DNA of 64,000 nt from an uncultured Christensenellaceae bacterium (GTDB taxonomy: Bacteria; Bacillota; Clostridia; Christensenellales; UBA3700): assembly GCA_910587685.1 (NCBI GenBank), contig CAJUMY010000004.1, positions 62,001-126,000 on the forward strand, read 5' to 3'. A program made the position numbers and the translations under genes. Under the pieces are notes generated by a model. The model saw only the letters and a list, made by a program, of their open reading frames with translations, was not told the DNA's origin and searched no databases. Positions 34,143-44,059 of this stretch are shown here, in pieces (position 1 is the stretch's first letter; each line of letters begins with the position of its first letter).

Positions 34143-34598
34143 ATGGATATCAAAATAGTTGCAAGCAATAAAAAGGCTTATCACGATTATTTTATCGACT
34201 CGACTTACGAGACGGGGATAGTTCTCGTCGGCAGCGAAGTCAAGTCGATACGTCTCGGCGGAGTCAATTTGAAGGATTCTTTTTGTATAATAAAGAACGG
34301 CGAGATATTCATTCTCAATATGCACGTTTCGCCTTATGAAAAGGGAAGCTATTTCAACGAAGACCCGAGACGCACGCGAAAACTGCTGATGAAAAGAGCG
34401 GAGATAGACAAATTGCTCGGCAAAGTCAGCGCAAAAGGCTATACGCTCGTACCGACGAAGATATATTTCAAAGGCGGACTCGTTAAAGTGGAAGTGGGAC
34501 TTGCAAGAGGTAAGGAACTTCACGACAAGAGAGATTCCATAAAAGAAAAGGATATGAAGAGAGATCTTCAGAGACAGCTTAAAAATTATAGAAAGTAA
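34143..34598 (+). CDS. smpB: SsrA-binding protein SmpB
   Basis: 151 aa: ASNKKAYHDYFIDSTYETGI, GSEVKSIRLGGVNLKDSF, HVSPYEKGSYFNEDPRRTRKLL, YTLVPTKIYFKGGLVKVE, and a basic tail (HDKRDSIKEKDMKRDLQR) that acts as a codon mimic in the decoding site. It brings tmRNA to stalled ribosomes. The tmRNA gene is not next to it in the following 330 bases. Confidence 0.97.
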   Translation: MDIKIVASNKKAYHDYFIDSTYETGIVLVGSEVKSIRLGGVNLKDSFCIIKNGEIFILNMHVSPYEKGSYFNEDPRRTRKLLMKRAEIDKLLGKVSAKGYTLVPTKIYFKGGLVKVEVGLARGKELHDKRDSIKEKDMKRDLQRQLKNYRK

Positions 34599-34929
34599 TT
34601 TCATAAATTGCGGTTTGTACATATCTGGAAAAGAGAACGACAGAATTTTTTACTATGCCTTATATAAGCTATAAATATGGAAGCGCCGCGTAAAAACGGC
34701 GTCATATCGTAGACAAAGGAAAGAAGAAATATTATAATATCTATTAATACGTTAGTATATAGAAGACGCTTCATACGGCAGTTAAAGTAAACGCTGTAAC
34801 GCAAAACGCCGAGATTTCCCCGAGCGTTCCTTAATACGGATATTAAAAGTGATTGCGGACGGAGTTCGCATATTGACAAAACGATATAAAGCGGCGTCAA
34901 GCCGCCGAGAACATAAAGGAGACATAAAA
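34599..34929 (+). other. Gene-free spacer between smpB and metY
   Basis: No gene, tmRNA or SAM riboswitch core is visible. Two small GC hairpins occur (CGCCG...CGGCG near 34685-34705; GCGGCG-TCAA-GCCGCC just before metY). The second lies immediately upstream of the metY ribosome binding site and could affect its access. Confidence 0.4.
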
Positions 34930-36198
34930 ATGAAAGACGAAACCAAATGCTTAAGAGCAGGCTATACGCCGAAGAACGGCGAGCCTAAGGTTATGCCGAT
35001 AGTACAGAGCACGACGTTCAGATTCGACACCGTCGAGGACGTCGCGGCAGTATTCGACGATCCCACGCTCGCGTACATCTATTCGCGTTTTGCCAACCCG
35101 ACGGTAGACGCCGTTGAGAAGAAGATCGCCGCGCTTGAAGGCGGCGTTGCCGCGATGTGCACGTCCTCGGGACAGGCAGCTTCGATGATGTCGATACTCA
35201 CTATCTGTAAAGCAGGCGATAGTTTCGTCGCTACGTCGAAGATATACGGCGGTACGATCAATCTCTTTGCGGTAACTCTCAAGAGATTCGGTATCGAGTG
35301 TATATTCGTCGATCCCGATATAGATGAAAAGGAAGCAGTCAAATACTTTAAGCCCAATACGAGAGCAGTCTTCGGAGAGACCCTCGCCAATCCCGCTCTT
35401 GCGGTTCTCGATATAGAGAAGTGGGCGAGAATAGCTCACTCGCAGGGGCTTCCGCTCATAGTCGATAACACTTTCCCGACGCCTATCTTATGCAAGCCTT
35501 TTGAGTTCGGCGCGGATATAGTCGTTCATTCCACTACGAAGTACATGGACGGTCACGCGGTTCAGGGCGGCGGCGTAATAGTCGATTCGGGCAATTTCGA
35601 CTGGACGAACGGCAAATTCCCCGAGTTCACGGAAGCCGACGAGTCGTACCACGGAATAGTGTATACGAGAGATTACGGAAAGCTCGCGTATATTCTCAAG
35701 GCAAGGATGCAGCTCATGAGAGACTTCGGTTGCTATCCTTCGGCGCACTCCGCGTTTCTTCTCAATATGGGACTCGAGACGCTTGCCGTGAGAATGGAGA
35801 GATATTGCGATAACGCGCTCAAAGTCGCGAAATTCTTCGAGTCTCACGAGATGGTCGAGAGCGTTTCATATCCTGCGCTTAAGGGCGACAGATATCACGA
35901 GCTTGCGAAGAAATACCTTGCGAAAGGTTCGAGCGGCGTTATAAGCATAGATATCAAGGGCGGAAGAGCCAACGCGAGCAAGTTCATCAATTCGCTCAAG
36001 ATGGCGAATAACGAAGTGCACGTTGCCGATATATGTACCTGCGTGCTCCATCCTGCCAGCGAAACTCACAGACAGCTTACCGACGAACAGCTCGTCGCGG
36101 CAGGTATAAATCCTGCGACTGTCAGAGTAAGTATCGGACTTGAGAATATCGACGATATTTTAGACGATTTCAAAAATGCGCTCGATTCGATAAAGTAA
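34930..36198 (+). CDS. metY: O-acetylhomoserine aminocarboxypropyltransferase (sulfhydrylase)
   Basis: 422-aa PLP enzyme of the Cys/Met-metabolism family: IYSRFANPTVDAVEKKIAAL, GGVAAMCTSSGQAA, LPLIVDNTFPTP and the PLP lysine in HSTTKYMDGH. It makes homocysteine from O-acetylhomoserine and sulfide. AAAGGAG sets the ATG at 34930. The homoserine acetyltransferase follows 165 bases later, and its acetyl-CoA type matches this enzyme's substrate. Confidence 0.93.
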   Translation: MKDETKCLRAGYTPKNGEPKVMPIVQSTTFRFDTVEDVAAVFDDPTLAYIYSRFANPTVDAVEKKIAALEGGVAAMCTSSGQAASMMSILTICKAGDSFVATSKIYGGTINLFAVTLKRFGIECIFVDPDIDEKEAVKYFKPNTRAVFGETLANPALAVLDIEKWARIAHSQGLPLIVDNTFPTPILCKPFEFGADIVVHSTTKYMDGHAVQGGGVIVDSGNFDWTNGKFPEFTEADESYHGIVYTRDYGKLAYILKARMQLMRDFGCYPSAHSAFLLNMGLETLAVRMERYCDNALKVAKFFESHEMVESVSYPALKGDRYHELAKKYLAKGSSGVISIDIKGGRANASKFINSLKMANNEVHVADICTCVLHPASETHRQLTDEQLVAAGINPATVRVSIGLENIDDILDDFKNALDSIK

Positions 36199-36252
36199 GG
36201 AACTATATTTTCCGACGATAGATAGAGTTTGCTAAAGACAATATGAGAGTCA

Positions 36253-36335
36253 GCCGCTCGCTTCGGTTGGGCGGCAGAGAGAGGAGCTTAGCGTGTTCGC
36301 CGTTCGTAGATACGGCGGATGCGGAGCGCGCTCCT
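36253..36335 (+). promoter_or_regulatory. Possible structured leader of metA
   Basis: Two helices lie between metY and metA: GCCGCTC/GGGCGGC (36253-36259/36269-36275), and AGGAGC/GCTCCT (36282-36287/36330-36335) enclosing CGCCGT/ACGGCG (36298-36303/36312-36317). It does not match a SAM or T-box core that I can see. It may be a regulatory element or only a stable spacer. Confidence 0.3.
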
Positions 36336-36363
36336 AATAAGAACATAAGAAGGAGGGACGCAT

Positions 36364-37266
36364 ATGCCGATAATAATTCCTAAGGATCTGCCGGCTTTTT
36401 CCGTTCTCACGAACGAAAATATCTTCGTTATGACGGAGTCGAGAGCTATGTCGCAGGATATAAGACCGATAGAGATAGCTATCGTGAATCTCATGCCTAC
36501 GAAAATAGAGACGGAGACGCAGCTCATGCGCCTTTTGGGAAATACGCTCCTTCAAGTCAACGTAACGCTCGTCGCTACCGAGAGCTACAAGAGCAAGAAT
36601 ACGTCGGAAGAGCATCTCAAGAGATTTTATAAGACTTTTGAGGAGATCAAGGACAAGCATTTCGACGGAATGATAATAACGGGCGCGCCGGTCGAGACTA
36701 TGGAGTACGACGAGGTCAAGTATTGGGACGAGCTCAAGAGGATAATGGATTTTGCCGATTCCAACGTAACTTCCACGATCAATATCTGTTGGGGAGCGCA
36801 GGCGGCTCTGCACTATTATTACGGAATAGAAAAGGTTCCTTTTGCGAAAAAACTTTTCGGCGTATTTCCGTATACGGCGGAGAACGAGTACGAACTTTTG
36901 CTTAAGGGAATGGACGACGTATTCTATATTCCGATGTCGAGACATACTACAGTCGACGAGGATGCGGTGAGAGATAACGCCGAGCTCGAGGTCCTTGCGT
37001 CGAATAAAGAGCAGGGGATAGCGATAATAAAGAGCAGAGACAACAGACGGTTTTTCTTCCTCGGACACTCCGAATACGACAGAGATACTTTGAAGACGGA
37101 GTATTTAAGAGACGTGGACAAAGGTCTCGATATAGATATGCCTGCCAATTATTTCAAAGACGGCAACGTCGATAACGTCGAGGTCAAATGGAAGAGTACT
37201 GCTAATCTTCTCTTTTATAATTGGCTCAACTACTATGTATATCAGGTGACGCCGTATGAGTTTTAA
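36364..37266 (+). CDS. metA: Homoserine O-acetyltransferase (MetA family)
   Basis: 300 aa; AIVNLMPTKIETETQLMRLL, catalytic Cys142 in INICWGAQAALHY, SRHTTVD, and FFLGHSEYD. MetA proteins use succinyl-CoA when residue 111 is Gly and acetyl-CoA when it is Glu; here it is Glu111 (GAPVET), so acetyl transfer is predicted, in line with metY upstream. AGGAGGGAC binding site 8 bases before ATG. Confidence 0.95.
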   Translation: MPIIIPKDLPAFSVLTNENIFVMTESRAMSQDIRPIEIAIVNLMPTKIETETQLMRLLGNTLLQVNVTLVATESYKSKNTSEEHLKRFYKTFEEIKDKHFDGMIITGAPVETMEYDEVKYWDELKRIMDFADSNVTSTINICWGAQAALHYYYGIEKVPFAKKLFGVFPYTAENEYELLLKGMDDVFYIPMSRHTTVDEDAVRDNAELEVLASNKEQGIAIIKSRDNRRFFFLGHSEYDRDTLKTEYLRDVDKGLDIDMPANYFKDGNVDNVEVKWKSTANLLFYNWLNYYVYQVTPYEF

Positions 37267-37365
37267 CGCCTTTGGGCGTTTAACGGACGGGATTTTTAAG
37301 CCGTCGCTAAAATCTTAATGACAGTTTCTATATTATATTGATAATATAGATATAAAATATCGAAT

Positions 37366-37399
37366 GAAAGGATCGCCGGATTGATTCGGCGGTCCTTTC
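37366..37399 (+). terminator. Terminator downstream of metA
   Basis: GAAAGGATCGCCG / CGGCGGTCCTTTC (one G.T), 13-bp stem about 100 bases past metA; the T run is poor, so termination may be partial. Confidence 0.6.
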
Positions 37400-37555
37400 G
37401 TATACCGTTTTTTGATTTCATAACGCGTTTTTGAATTTTTCGTATTTAATTTTTTTACATCGCCTCCGTCTCGCAGCGATGTAAAAGACGTTCAACCTCC
37501 GTAAAAATATTGGCGAAAGCGACGTTTTATAAGAGATATAACGCCGCTCGAAGAA

Positions 37556-37602
37556 CGCCGCGATCTATTCGTCCGTAAATGATGCCGCGCGGCGGCTTTT
37601 TT
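37556..37602 (+). terminator. Possible terminator before the large lipoprotein gene
   Basis: CGCCGCG (37556-37562) and CGCGGCG (37588-37594) with TTTTTT. The rest of the 550-base gap between metA and 37817 shows no gene. Confidence 0.5.
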
Positions 37603-37816
37603 CATGACTGGTTTTTACCCGTGATTTGCTCTTTATTGTTTTGGATAATTGCAGTTTTATTCCTCATACTAACGATATAAGAAAAATACAGGATCGATGA
37701 TAAAAAAGTTTTAGATGATTTTATCGAAAAATTTTTGAAATTAACAGAATTTCAGTTTAATTTCAGCATGCGTTTTTATATTGATATTATCAGAAATTCT
37801 GTAAAGGAGGATTTTT

Positions 37817-40800
37817 ATGAAAAACAAGAAATTGGTCAGACTACTCGCAGTTGTCTTAGTGCTTGTAATGGCTATCAGCCTTTTTGCAGCATGTAAGCCT
37901 AAGCCCGCAGGAGACAAATTCATTGATTTTATCAATGCGTTTGAAGGTGCTTACGATCTCAACGGAGCAACGTCAATCAAACTTGATATCGACGCAGACC
38001 TGAAACTTGAGAAGGAGAAGAAGAACTTCAATCTCATAGCAAAGGGAACTATCGATTTCACGACGATGAATAAGGACAATAACGAGTTCGTATTCAAGCT
38101 TCAAGATTCCAGCGCATCTGCGGTAAAAGATATTCTCAATATCTATTATCAGGATAACAAAATGTATCTCAAGTCGGAGGATAACGTGTTCGCTATAAGG
38201 AACGCAAGTATGCTTGCTCTTATGGGACTCATCACTGGAAAGACTCCGTCCGCGGCTGCAAGCGGTCAGGCTCTCGACGAGTCGACGAGCGACATCGTTA
38301 AGATGATAGGAGATATGCTTTTCGATACTAAGGATATCAAGTCGAAGAAGAAGAATAAGGTTTGGACTCTTAATATCGATACGGTAAAGGTATGGAACAA
38401 CCTCATGAACGGCGATTTCGGCGTTCTTATAAAGGGCGTTCTCGACAGCCTTAATCTCAACATTGCAGGCGAAGTGATCAACACCGAGAATCTTACTAAG
38501 CTCATCAACGAAAATCCGATGACTATTAAGATAGATATAGATCTCAGAACCAAGAACGCTCCGACGATATTCATCGAAGCTAACAACGAAAAGCTTGGCA
38601 AAATCAACGTAAATCTCAACAAGATGGTAGTTGATAAGGGAAGCATCGCTCTCGATGCAAGCGACAAGCTCGATAAGGCTAATATAGACAAGGCTAAGGT
38701 CATCAATCTTGCTAACGTAGACCTTAACGGTACGTTCGGTCTTTACAAGGACGTAGTAGCAGAAGACGGTACGACCGTTACCGGCATAAAGAAGTATATG
38801 ACCTATAACTGGTCTATCGAGGCTAACATCGATCCGTTCGCTATCATCAAAGCGGGTCAGGAATATCAGAGAGATCCCAACAAGAACGCTTATAAGTTCT
38901 GGGAATCCGAACAGCTCAAGGGAAGCAAACTCTATATTCAGGTATACCACAAACACAGTGAAAGCGAGTGCGGAGACTTCTGCGTATCGAAACGCGATAA
39001 GGATATCACCAACATAATAGACATAGCTTTCGATCCCGCGAACTTCGGCAACGGTAACATTTACGTTAATATCAATACGGATGCGGTTATCAGCGACAGT
39101 GCTCTTAACTCTATCCTCAATATGTTCAACATCACTACGCTTGCGGCAGGATTCATAAAGAGCGCTCTCAGCGAGAACGAGCTCCTCGTTATTGATCCGA
39201 GCGTTATAGCAGAGCCGTATTCGACGAATTACGATTCCGCGCTCAATCTTCCTGCGGTACCGGGAGCAGATACTCCTGCGGCTCAGGCTGATATCAATAT
39301 CGATTCTATCCTCGCGATAGTTACCGAAGTTATTCCGTTCCTTACCGACGGACTCAAGATGAACGAGAATGCTAACGCTCTTATCGACGTTAACGCTTCT
39401 ATGAGCGATCTCTATAATATGCTTGAGGCTGTAGGTCTCGGCGACGTAGTAGCGAACGCGGGTATTTCTTTCGATCAGGTCAAGGATATAGTCGATCTGC
39501 TCCTTTCGGCAGGCGGCGATAAACTTTCCGAGATCAATATCACTATTGACAAACTCCAGTTCGGCAATACCGAGCTTGACAATCTCAACGCTTACGACAA
39601 GATGTTCAAAGATCCGGTGACCGGCGAGGACAGAGTTTGGGCAAGCAATAAGAAGCCGCTCGATCCGTTCAGACTCGACGAGATAAAGTGGAACGATAAT
39701 ATTACCGATGCGTATGCTCCCGGAGATAACTTCTCGATATACGAGATGCCGAGGATCATCGGTAAGAAGATCGGCTATCAGTACTATACCGTCGGCGAAG
39801 ACGAGCTCGTTAAAGAGAGCAAGAGCGTAGCTCAGATAGTTGGTTGGAAGGGACTCGACGAAGACCTCTTCGGCGTAGAGCAGAATATTACTCTCGTAGT
39901 TACTCCTATCGACGGATCGGGACTTCTCGGTAACGTTATAGACCTTCTCACGATGTCGCTCGTAACGAGTATGGCAGGTATGGAAGTTAAACTTCCGCTT
40001 CCTTGTTACGAAGTACCGTTCAAGATAACTCTTACGAACGTTAAGGATATCAATATAGTCGCGAACGCTGTACCTGAAGACGTATATTATATCCAGACTA
40101 ATTCTACCGAAGTAACCAATATTACAAAAGCTGAAGCGACTATCACTTACTCAAACAACGAGACTAAGACGATAGATATCGAAGCCGATACTAACCTCTA
40201 TAAAGAGGGCGCTAAGTACTATATGACCAGCGTAGGCGACTACTACGTAGAGTTCTCGCTCGGCGGAAGATCGCTCAAGTACGACTTTGTTATGGCTACT
40301 CCCGATGAGATCGAAATGCACAATTTCGGTACTAAGGAGAATCCGATAAAAGTCGGTCTCGGTCAGAAAACAAGCGTATATACGAAGGTCATATACAACG
40401 GAAAGACTGACAATATGACGCTTCCTTCGTTCAACGGCGGTAAGCTCACGGTAACCTACTATGAGAGGAACGCAGCCGGCGAAATCGTTAAGGACGGCGA
40501 GACTCCGAAGATTGCTAAACAGTATGACGTATATACCGAAAGCTACTTCTTCGACAGCGCTATTGCTAAAGTAGTAGGCGACGACGAGGACGGCAACAAG
40601 GTATTCAACAAGAAAGGCAAGGCTAACTATACCGCTACTTGGAGAGGAATCAAACTCGACAGAGCTTATATCGAAGTAGTAGACGGTTACGAAATGCCTT
40701 ACGTACACGCAGAGATAGACCGTAACGGCGTAATAACTTTGACGTCGACGGCGAAGAAGGACTACACCGTAGATTATACTCTCAGTTTGGTCAATTCGGC

Positions 40801-41755
40801 GCTCGAGAGCGTTGCTACCGATAAGTATACGCTCGCTATAGCAGGCGGCAATGCTATCGAGAACAACAAGCTCAGCATCAGCGTCAAAGCAGGCGATTGG
40901 GTCGAGAACGGCGATACGTTCAAGTATACCATCGAAGATAAGGTCGCTATACAGTCTATAAGCGGATTCGTTCCGTCCGGAACCTACTATATCGTAATGA
41001 CTCCTACAGTTAAAGACGGTATTGCTCAGACTAATATGTCGGCGCTCAACAAGACTCATAGCGGTCACGGTAATATCAACAGAGTAACGTTCCCGTCTTC
41101 GAAGAAATTTACTAAAGATACTACGTTCGACGGACTCTTTACGATGAATTACTATACGAGCGACACTGAGTCGATCTTACTCCAGTTCAAGTTTATGGAC
41201 GGTAAGTATTACTTCGTAAACGACGATAAATCTATCAAGATAGAGGCAAAGTTAAACGTATATGATTATTATGACGCGACCTCGAAGATAGAGCTCGAGG
41301 CTAACGGTACTCTTAAGGACGACTTCTACAAGAGCTTCTCTGCGAAGAATACGAGTTGCGACATCAATTTCGACGTAACCGCAACGGTAGGCGGAGTAGA
41401 GTGCAAGTATACTAAGCATTACGTGAGCGCTTACTTTACCGGTAGAATGAACGGAACTTCCAAGTACGGTCAGTCTATCTCGGCTACTCTCGCAGGTCCC
41501 GGCGTATACGTTGTCAACAACGGAACGGTAACCGAGTATAAGCTCTCTTACGACGCTGCTAAAGGCAAGTTCGTATTCAAATCCGGAACTACTTCTTATG
41601 ATGCGGATATTGAAGTTCTTACCGAGGGCGTAAGCGTTGCAAACGGCAAGTTCGTAGGCGCTAAAGTCGGTAGCACTGTAGAAGCTGAATGGAGCGTTAC
41701 TATTGGCGACGAGAAGTTTACTAAGAGCTATAAGTATTCGAGCCTTAAGGCGTAA
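37817..41755 (+). CDS. Very large lipoprotein of unknown function (1312 aa)
   Basis: A lipoprotein: basic start, hydrophobic core LLAVVLVLVMAISLFA, lipobox with Cys26 (AAC), then a KPKPAGD linker. No catalytic motif is recognised. Residues about 40-330 are rich in strands with a repeating D-I-D/N-I-D pattern (TSIKLDIDADLKLEKE, TIKIDIDLRTKNAPTIFI), like lipid- or ligand-binding beta sheets of DUF-type lipoproteins. A middle acidic region and C-terminal Ig-like strands follow (VDYTLSLVNSALESVAT, TYYIVMTPTVKDG). HSESECGDFC carries two of its few cysteines. It stands alone, with AAAGGAGG binding site. A role in envelope structure or capture of a substrate is possible. Confidence 0.85.
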   Translation: MKNKKLVRLLAVVLVLVMAISLFAACKPKPAGDKFIDFINAFEGAYDLNGATSIKLDIDADLKLEKEKKNFNLIAKGTIDFTTMNKDNNEFVFKLQDSSASAVKDILNIYYQDNKMYLKSEDNVFAIRNASMLALMGLITGKTPSAAASGQALDESTSDIVKMIGDMLFDTKDIKSKKKNKVWTLNIDTVKVWNNLMNGDFGVLIKGVLDSLNLNIAGEVINTENLTKLINENPMTIKIDIDLRTKNAPTIFIEANNEKLGKINVNLNKMVVDKGSIALDASDKLDKANIDKAKVINLANVDLNGTFGLYKDVVAEDGTTVTGIKKYMTYNWSIEANIDPFAIIKAGQEYQRDPNKNAYKFWESEQLKGSKLYIQVYHKHSESECGDFCVSKRDKDITNIIDIAFDPANFGNGNIYVNINTDAVISDSALNSILNMFNITTLAAGFIKSALSENELLVIDPSVIAEPYSTNYDSALNLPAVPGADTPAAQADINIDSILAIVTEVIPFLTDGLKMNENANALIDVNASMSDLYNMLEAVGLGDVVANAGISFDQVKDIVDLLLSAGGDKLSEINITIDKLQFGNTELDNLNAYDKMFKDPVTGEDRVWASNKKPLDPFRLDEIKWNDNITDAYAPGDNFSIYEMPRIIGKKIGYQYYTVGEDELVKESKSVAQIVGWKGLDEDLFGVEQNITLVVTPIDGSGLLGNVIDLLTMSLVTSMAGMEVKLPLPCYEVPFKITLTNVKDINIVANAVPEDVYYIQTNSTEVTNITKAEATITYSNNETKTIDIEADTNLYKEGAKYYMTSVGDYYVEFSLGGRSLKYDFVMATPDEIEMHNFGTKENPIKVGLGQKTSVYTKVIYNGKTDNMTLPSFNGGKLTVTYYERNAAGEIVKDGETPKIAKQYDVYTESYFFDSAIAKVVGDDEDGNKVFNKKGKANYTATWRGIKLDRAYIEVVDGYEMPYVHAEIDRNGVITLTSTAKKDYTVDYTLSLVNSALESVATDKYTLAIAGGNAIENNKLSISVKAGDWVENGDTFKYTIEDKVAIQSISGFVPSGTYYIVMTPTVKDGIAQTNMSALNKTHSGHGNINRVTFPSSKKFTKDTTFDGLFTMNYYTSDTESILLQFKFMDGKYYFVNDDKSIKIEAKLNVYDYYDATSKIELEANGTLKDDFYKSFSAKNTSCDINFDVTATVGGVECKYTKHYVSAYFTGRMNGTSKYGQSISATLAGPGVYVVNNGTVTEYKLSYDAAKGKFVFKSGTTSYDADIEVLTEGVSVANGKFVGAKVGSTVEAEWSVTIGDEKFTKSYKYSSLKA

Positions 41756-41998
41756 TAGTAAAATCATAAATTACTAAAATCAATATGTTTCGAAACAAAG
41801 CGCGTCGATAAATTCGGCGCGGTTCTTTTTATTAGAGCAATGCGTAAGCGAGGTTTTGAAAAGCCCTATAGAAAACCAAGACGCGATGAGATATTCGGGT
41901 CGAGGCAAGAGAATGACAACAAAACTGCGATCGTTTGATTTAGTTTAAGACGCCGATTGCGGCGGTATAATAATAAAGTAATAGAATAAGGATGTAAA

Positions 41999-42025
41999 AA
42001 GGCGTATTCCTTGCGGATACGCCTT
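41999..42025 (-). terminator. Terminator of the fumarase / small membrane protein operon
   Basis: AAGGCGTAT / ATACGCCTT; on the minus strand it is followed by TTTTT. The stretch 41756-41998 shows no gene; a GCGCG...GCGCG hairpin with TTTTT at about 41798-41832 probably ends the lipoprotein transcript. Confidence 0.8.
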
Positions 42026-42070
42026 AGTTTATATCGTATTTACATATACGGTAGTTTTAATATATACGAT

Positions 42071-42508
42071 TTATGATTTCGTAAGGATCAGAGTTATTTT
42101 CGAGCTGTTGCTTTCGACGGTCATAGTTATTTCGTTACCCGATATATCGCCGCTGTCCGTCGTCTTGACGAATCCGAGGAAGCGGGAGCTTTCAAAATAT
42201 ACTTTTCCGTTTTCGACGTACCATACGCCTTTTTGCTCAGTCTTTTTCTTTTTGAATTTGTTCGCTATAACGTAATACCCGTCGCTTTTGAGTTCGATAT
42301 AGTTGTATTCGTAACTGTCGGCGGTGATTCCGTTCACCCCTGTTATTTCGCTGAGGTCATATCGTCCGAAATATTCTTTGGGAAGATTTTCATGCGGTTT
42401 CGGCTTGTTGAATACTCCAAGGAGAATGACTCCTATTATTACAAGTACGAGCAAAACAGCGGCGATTATCTTTATCGCAAGGTTGCTCTTTTCTTCGATT
42501 TCTACCAT
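42071..42508 (-). CDS. Small single-pass membrane protein, unknown
   Basis: 145 aa with an N-terminal membrane helix (IIAAVLLVLVIIGVILLGVF, about residues 14-33) and an extracytoplasmic domain of about 110 aa that resembles lipocalin-like META/DUF folds: YFGRYDLSEITG, YIELKSDGYYVI, KGVWYVENGKVYFES, NEITMTVESNSSKITLIL. The pattern of a predicted beta barrel that judges 'size of y versus growth' is only suggestive. AAAGGAGACC precedes ATG. It is 12 bases downstream of the fumarase beta gene and likely in its operon. Confidence 0.75.
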   Translation of the reverse strand: MVEIEEKSNLAIKIIAAVLLVLVIIGVILLGVFNKPKPHENLPKEYFGRYDLSEITGVNGITADSYEYNYIELKSDGYYVIANKFKKKKTEQKGVWYVENGKVYFESSRFLGFVKTTDSGDISGNEITMTVESNSSKITLILTKS

Positions 42509-42520
42509 TATGGTCTCCTT

Positions 42521-43048
42521 TTAGTTTCGGTATACGGAATTTCCCTTCGAGTCGATGGCAACGACGACGGGAAAGTCCTCGACGGTCAGCTCTCTCGTAG
42601 CTTCGGCGAGCAGGTCGTCAAAGCACACCGTTTTGACCTCTTTGACGGTGTTCTTGTACAGCGCGCCCGCGCCTCCGATCGCCGCGAAGTACACGCTCTT
42701 ATTTCTGACTATAGCTTCATAGTTTTCGTCGTTTCTGTCGCCTTTGCCTATTGTCGCGAGTAGTCCCGTATCGAGAAGATACGGGGTGTATTTATCCATT
42801 CTCGTTGTCGTGGTAGGTCCGCACGAACCTATGACTTCGCCTTTTCTGTTCGGGCAAGGTCCCATATAATATATTATTCTTCCGTTATAGTCGAACGGCA
42901 TCTCTCCTCTTTTGATATATTCGAAGAGTCTCTTATGTCCGGCGTCTCTCATGACGAGTATTTTTCCCGTGATATATACTATATCGCCGGCGTTTAGCGT
43001 AGAAAGTTCGTCTTTGCCGAAAGGCATAGCGAGTTTTATAACGTTCAT
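42521..43048 (-). CDS. Fumarate hydratase class I, beta subunit
   Basis: 175 aa: LAMPFGKDELSTLNAGDIVYITG, MPFDYNGRIIYYMGPCP, GSCGPTTTTRMDKYTPYLL, IGKGDR and FAAIGGAGALY are standard for the beta (C-terminal swivel) part of the two-subunit iron-sulfur fumarase. It interconverts fumarate and malate with the alpha subunit; the related tartrate dehydratase cannot be ruled out. The ATG at 43048 overlaps the alpha stop (ATGA); a longer frame to 43165 lies inside the alpha gene and is not used. Confidence 0.92.
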   Translation of the reverse strand: MNVIKLAMPFGKDELSTLNAGDIVYITGKILVMRDAGHKRLFEYIKRGEMPFDYNGRIIYYMGPCPNRKGEVIGSCGPTTTTRMDKYTPYLLDTGLLATIGKGDRNDENYEAIVRNKSVYFAAIGGAGALYKNTVKEVKTVCFDDLLAEATRELTVEDFPVVVAIDSKGNSVYRN

Positions 43049-43893
43049 ATTTCCTCGCCCTCCAGTATTATTTCTTTTGTTCTTGCGGCGTGACAGCATA
43101 CGTTGACGGCTACGGGAAGCGAAGAGATATGCGTCGGATATTTTTCTATGAATACCGCAAGGCACGTCGTGTTGCCCTTGAATCCCTGCGCGCCGATGCC
43201 GAGAGCGTTGATCCTTTTAAGAAGCTCTTTTTCGAGTCCGTCTAGTTCTTCGTCGTCGTTTTCCGAGCCTATTTTTCTTAGAAGAGCGTGCTTTGAAAGT
43301 ATTGCCGACTTTTCGAAAGTGCCGCCGAGACCCACGCCTATTATCACGGGAGGGCAGGGATTCGAACCGCTTTTCCTTACTGTGTCTACGATAAGTTCGA
43401 GAGCGGTATCGAGTCCTTGCGCGGGATTGAGCATATACAGCTTTGACATATTCTCCGAGCCGAAACCTTTTAGTATGACGCCCAGCTTTACTTTATCTCC
43501 TTTAACTATCGAGGTGTGGATAACGGCGGGCGTATTATCCTTCGTGTTGATTCTAGTCACGGGATCGAGCACCGATTTTCTTAGATAGACGTAGCCTTCT
43601 CTTACTCCTTCGTTTATCGCGTCGTCTAAAAGGTCGCCCGTCAAGACGACTTCCTGTCCTATTTCCGCAAAGACTATACACATTCCCGTGTCCTGACATA
43701 CGGGGGAAGAAGTCTTGCTTGCGAGAGCGATATTCTCGTTCATAAGTTTTAACGCGTACGACGCGAGCGGATTGGTTTCGTTCGCTTCGGCTCTTTTCAT
43801 TGCTTCGACGCACGAGCTTTCAACGTGAACGCTTATATCGAGCACCGCGTCTCTTACCGCGTCTCTTATTTTAGAAGTATCGAGTTTTTTCAT
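43045..43893 (-). CDS. Fumarate hydratase class I, alpha subunit
   Basis: 282 aa carrying the three cysteines that hold the [4Fe-4S] cluster: SPVCQDTGM, GSNPCPPVIIGVG and NVCCHAARTKE. FKGNTTCLAVFIEKYPTH is also conserved. It forms the catalytic part of the oxygen-sensitive two-subunit fumarase of anaerobes. AGAGGT precedes the ATG. Confidence 0.93.
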   Translation of the reverse strand: MKKLDTSKIRDAVRDAVLDISVHVESSCVEAMKRAEANETNPLASYALKLMNENIALASKTSSPVCQDTGMCIVFAEIGQEVVLTGDLLDDAINEGVREGYVYLRKSVLDPVTRINTKDNTPAVIHTSIVKGDKVKLGVILKGFGSENMSKLYMLNPAQGLDTALELIVDTVRKSGSNPCPPVIIGVGLGGTFEKSAILSKHALLRKIGSENDDEELDGLEKELLKRINALGIGAQGFKGNTTCLAVFIEKYPTHISSLPVAVNVCCHAARTKEIILEGEEI

Positions 43894-44059
43894 TAGCGAC
43901 CTCTTTTTTTATTTTATATATCGTTACGTTTTATTTTAACATAATTTACGGGTACACTCAAGCGTATTGAGAGATAAAGGGGAGGAAGAAATTCTTGGAA
44001 GATGCGGCGAGCGTTTTGGGTGAAATTCGCGGCGTATCGGGCAATATAAATCAATATAG

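Noticed and set aside
34599..34929. tmRNA gene next to smpB
   Set aside because: No tRNA-like ends, T-arm or tag-peptide codons are visible in the spacer.
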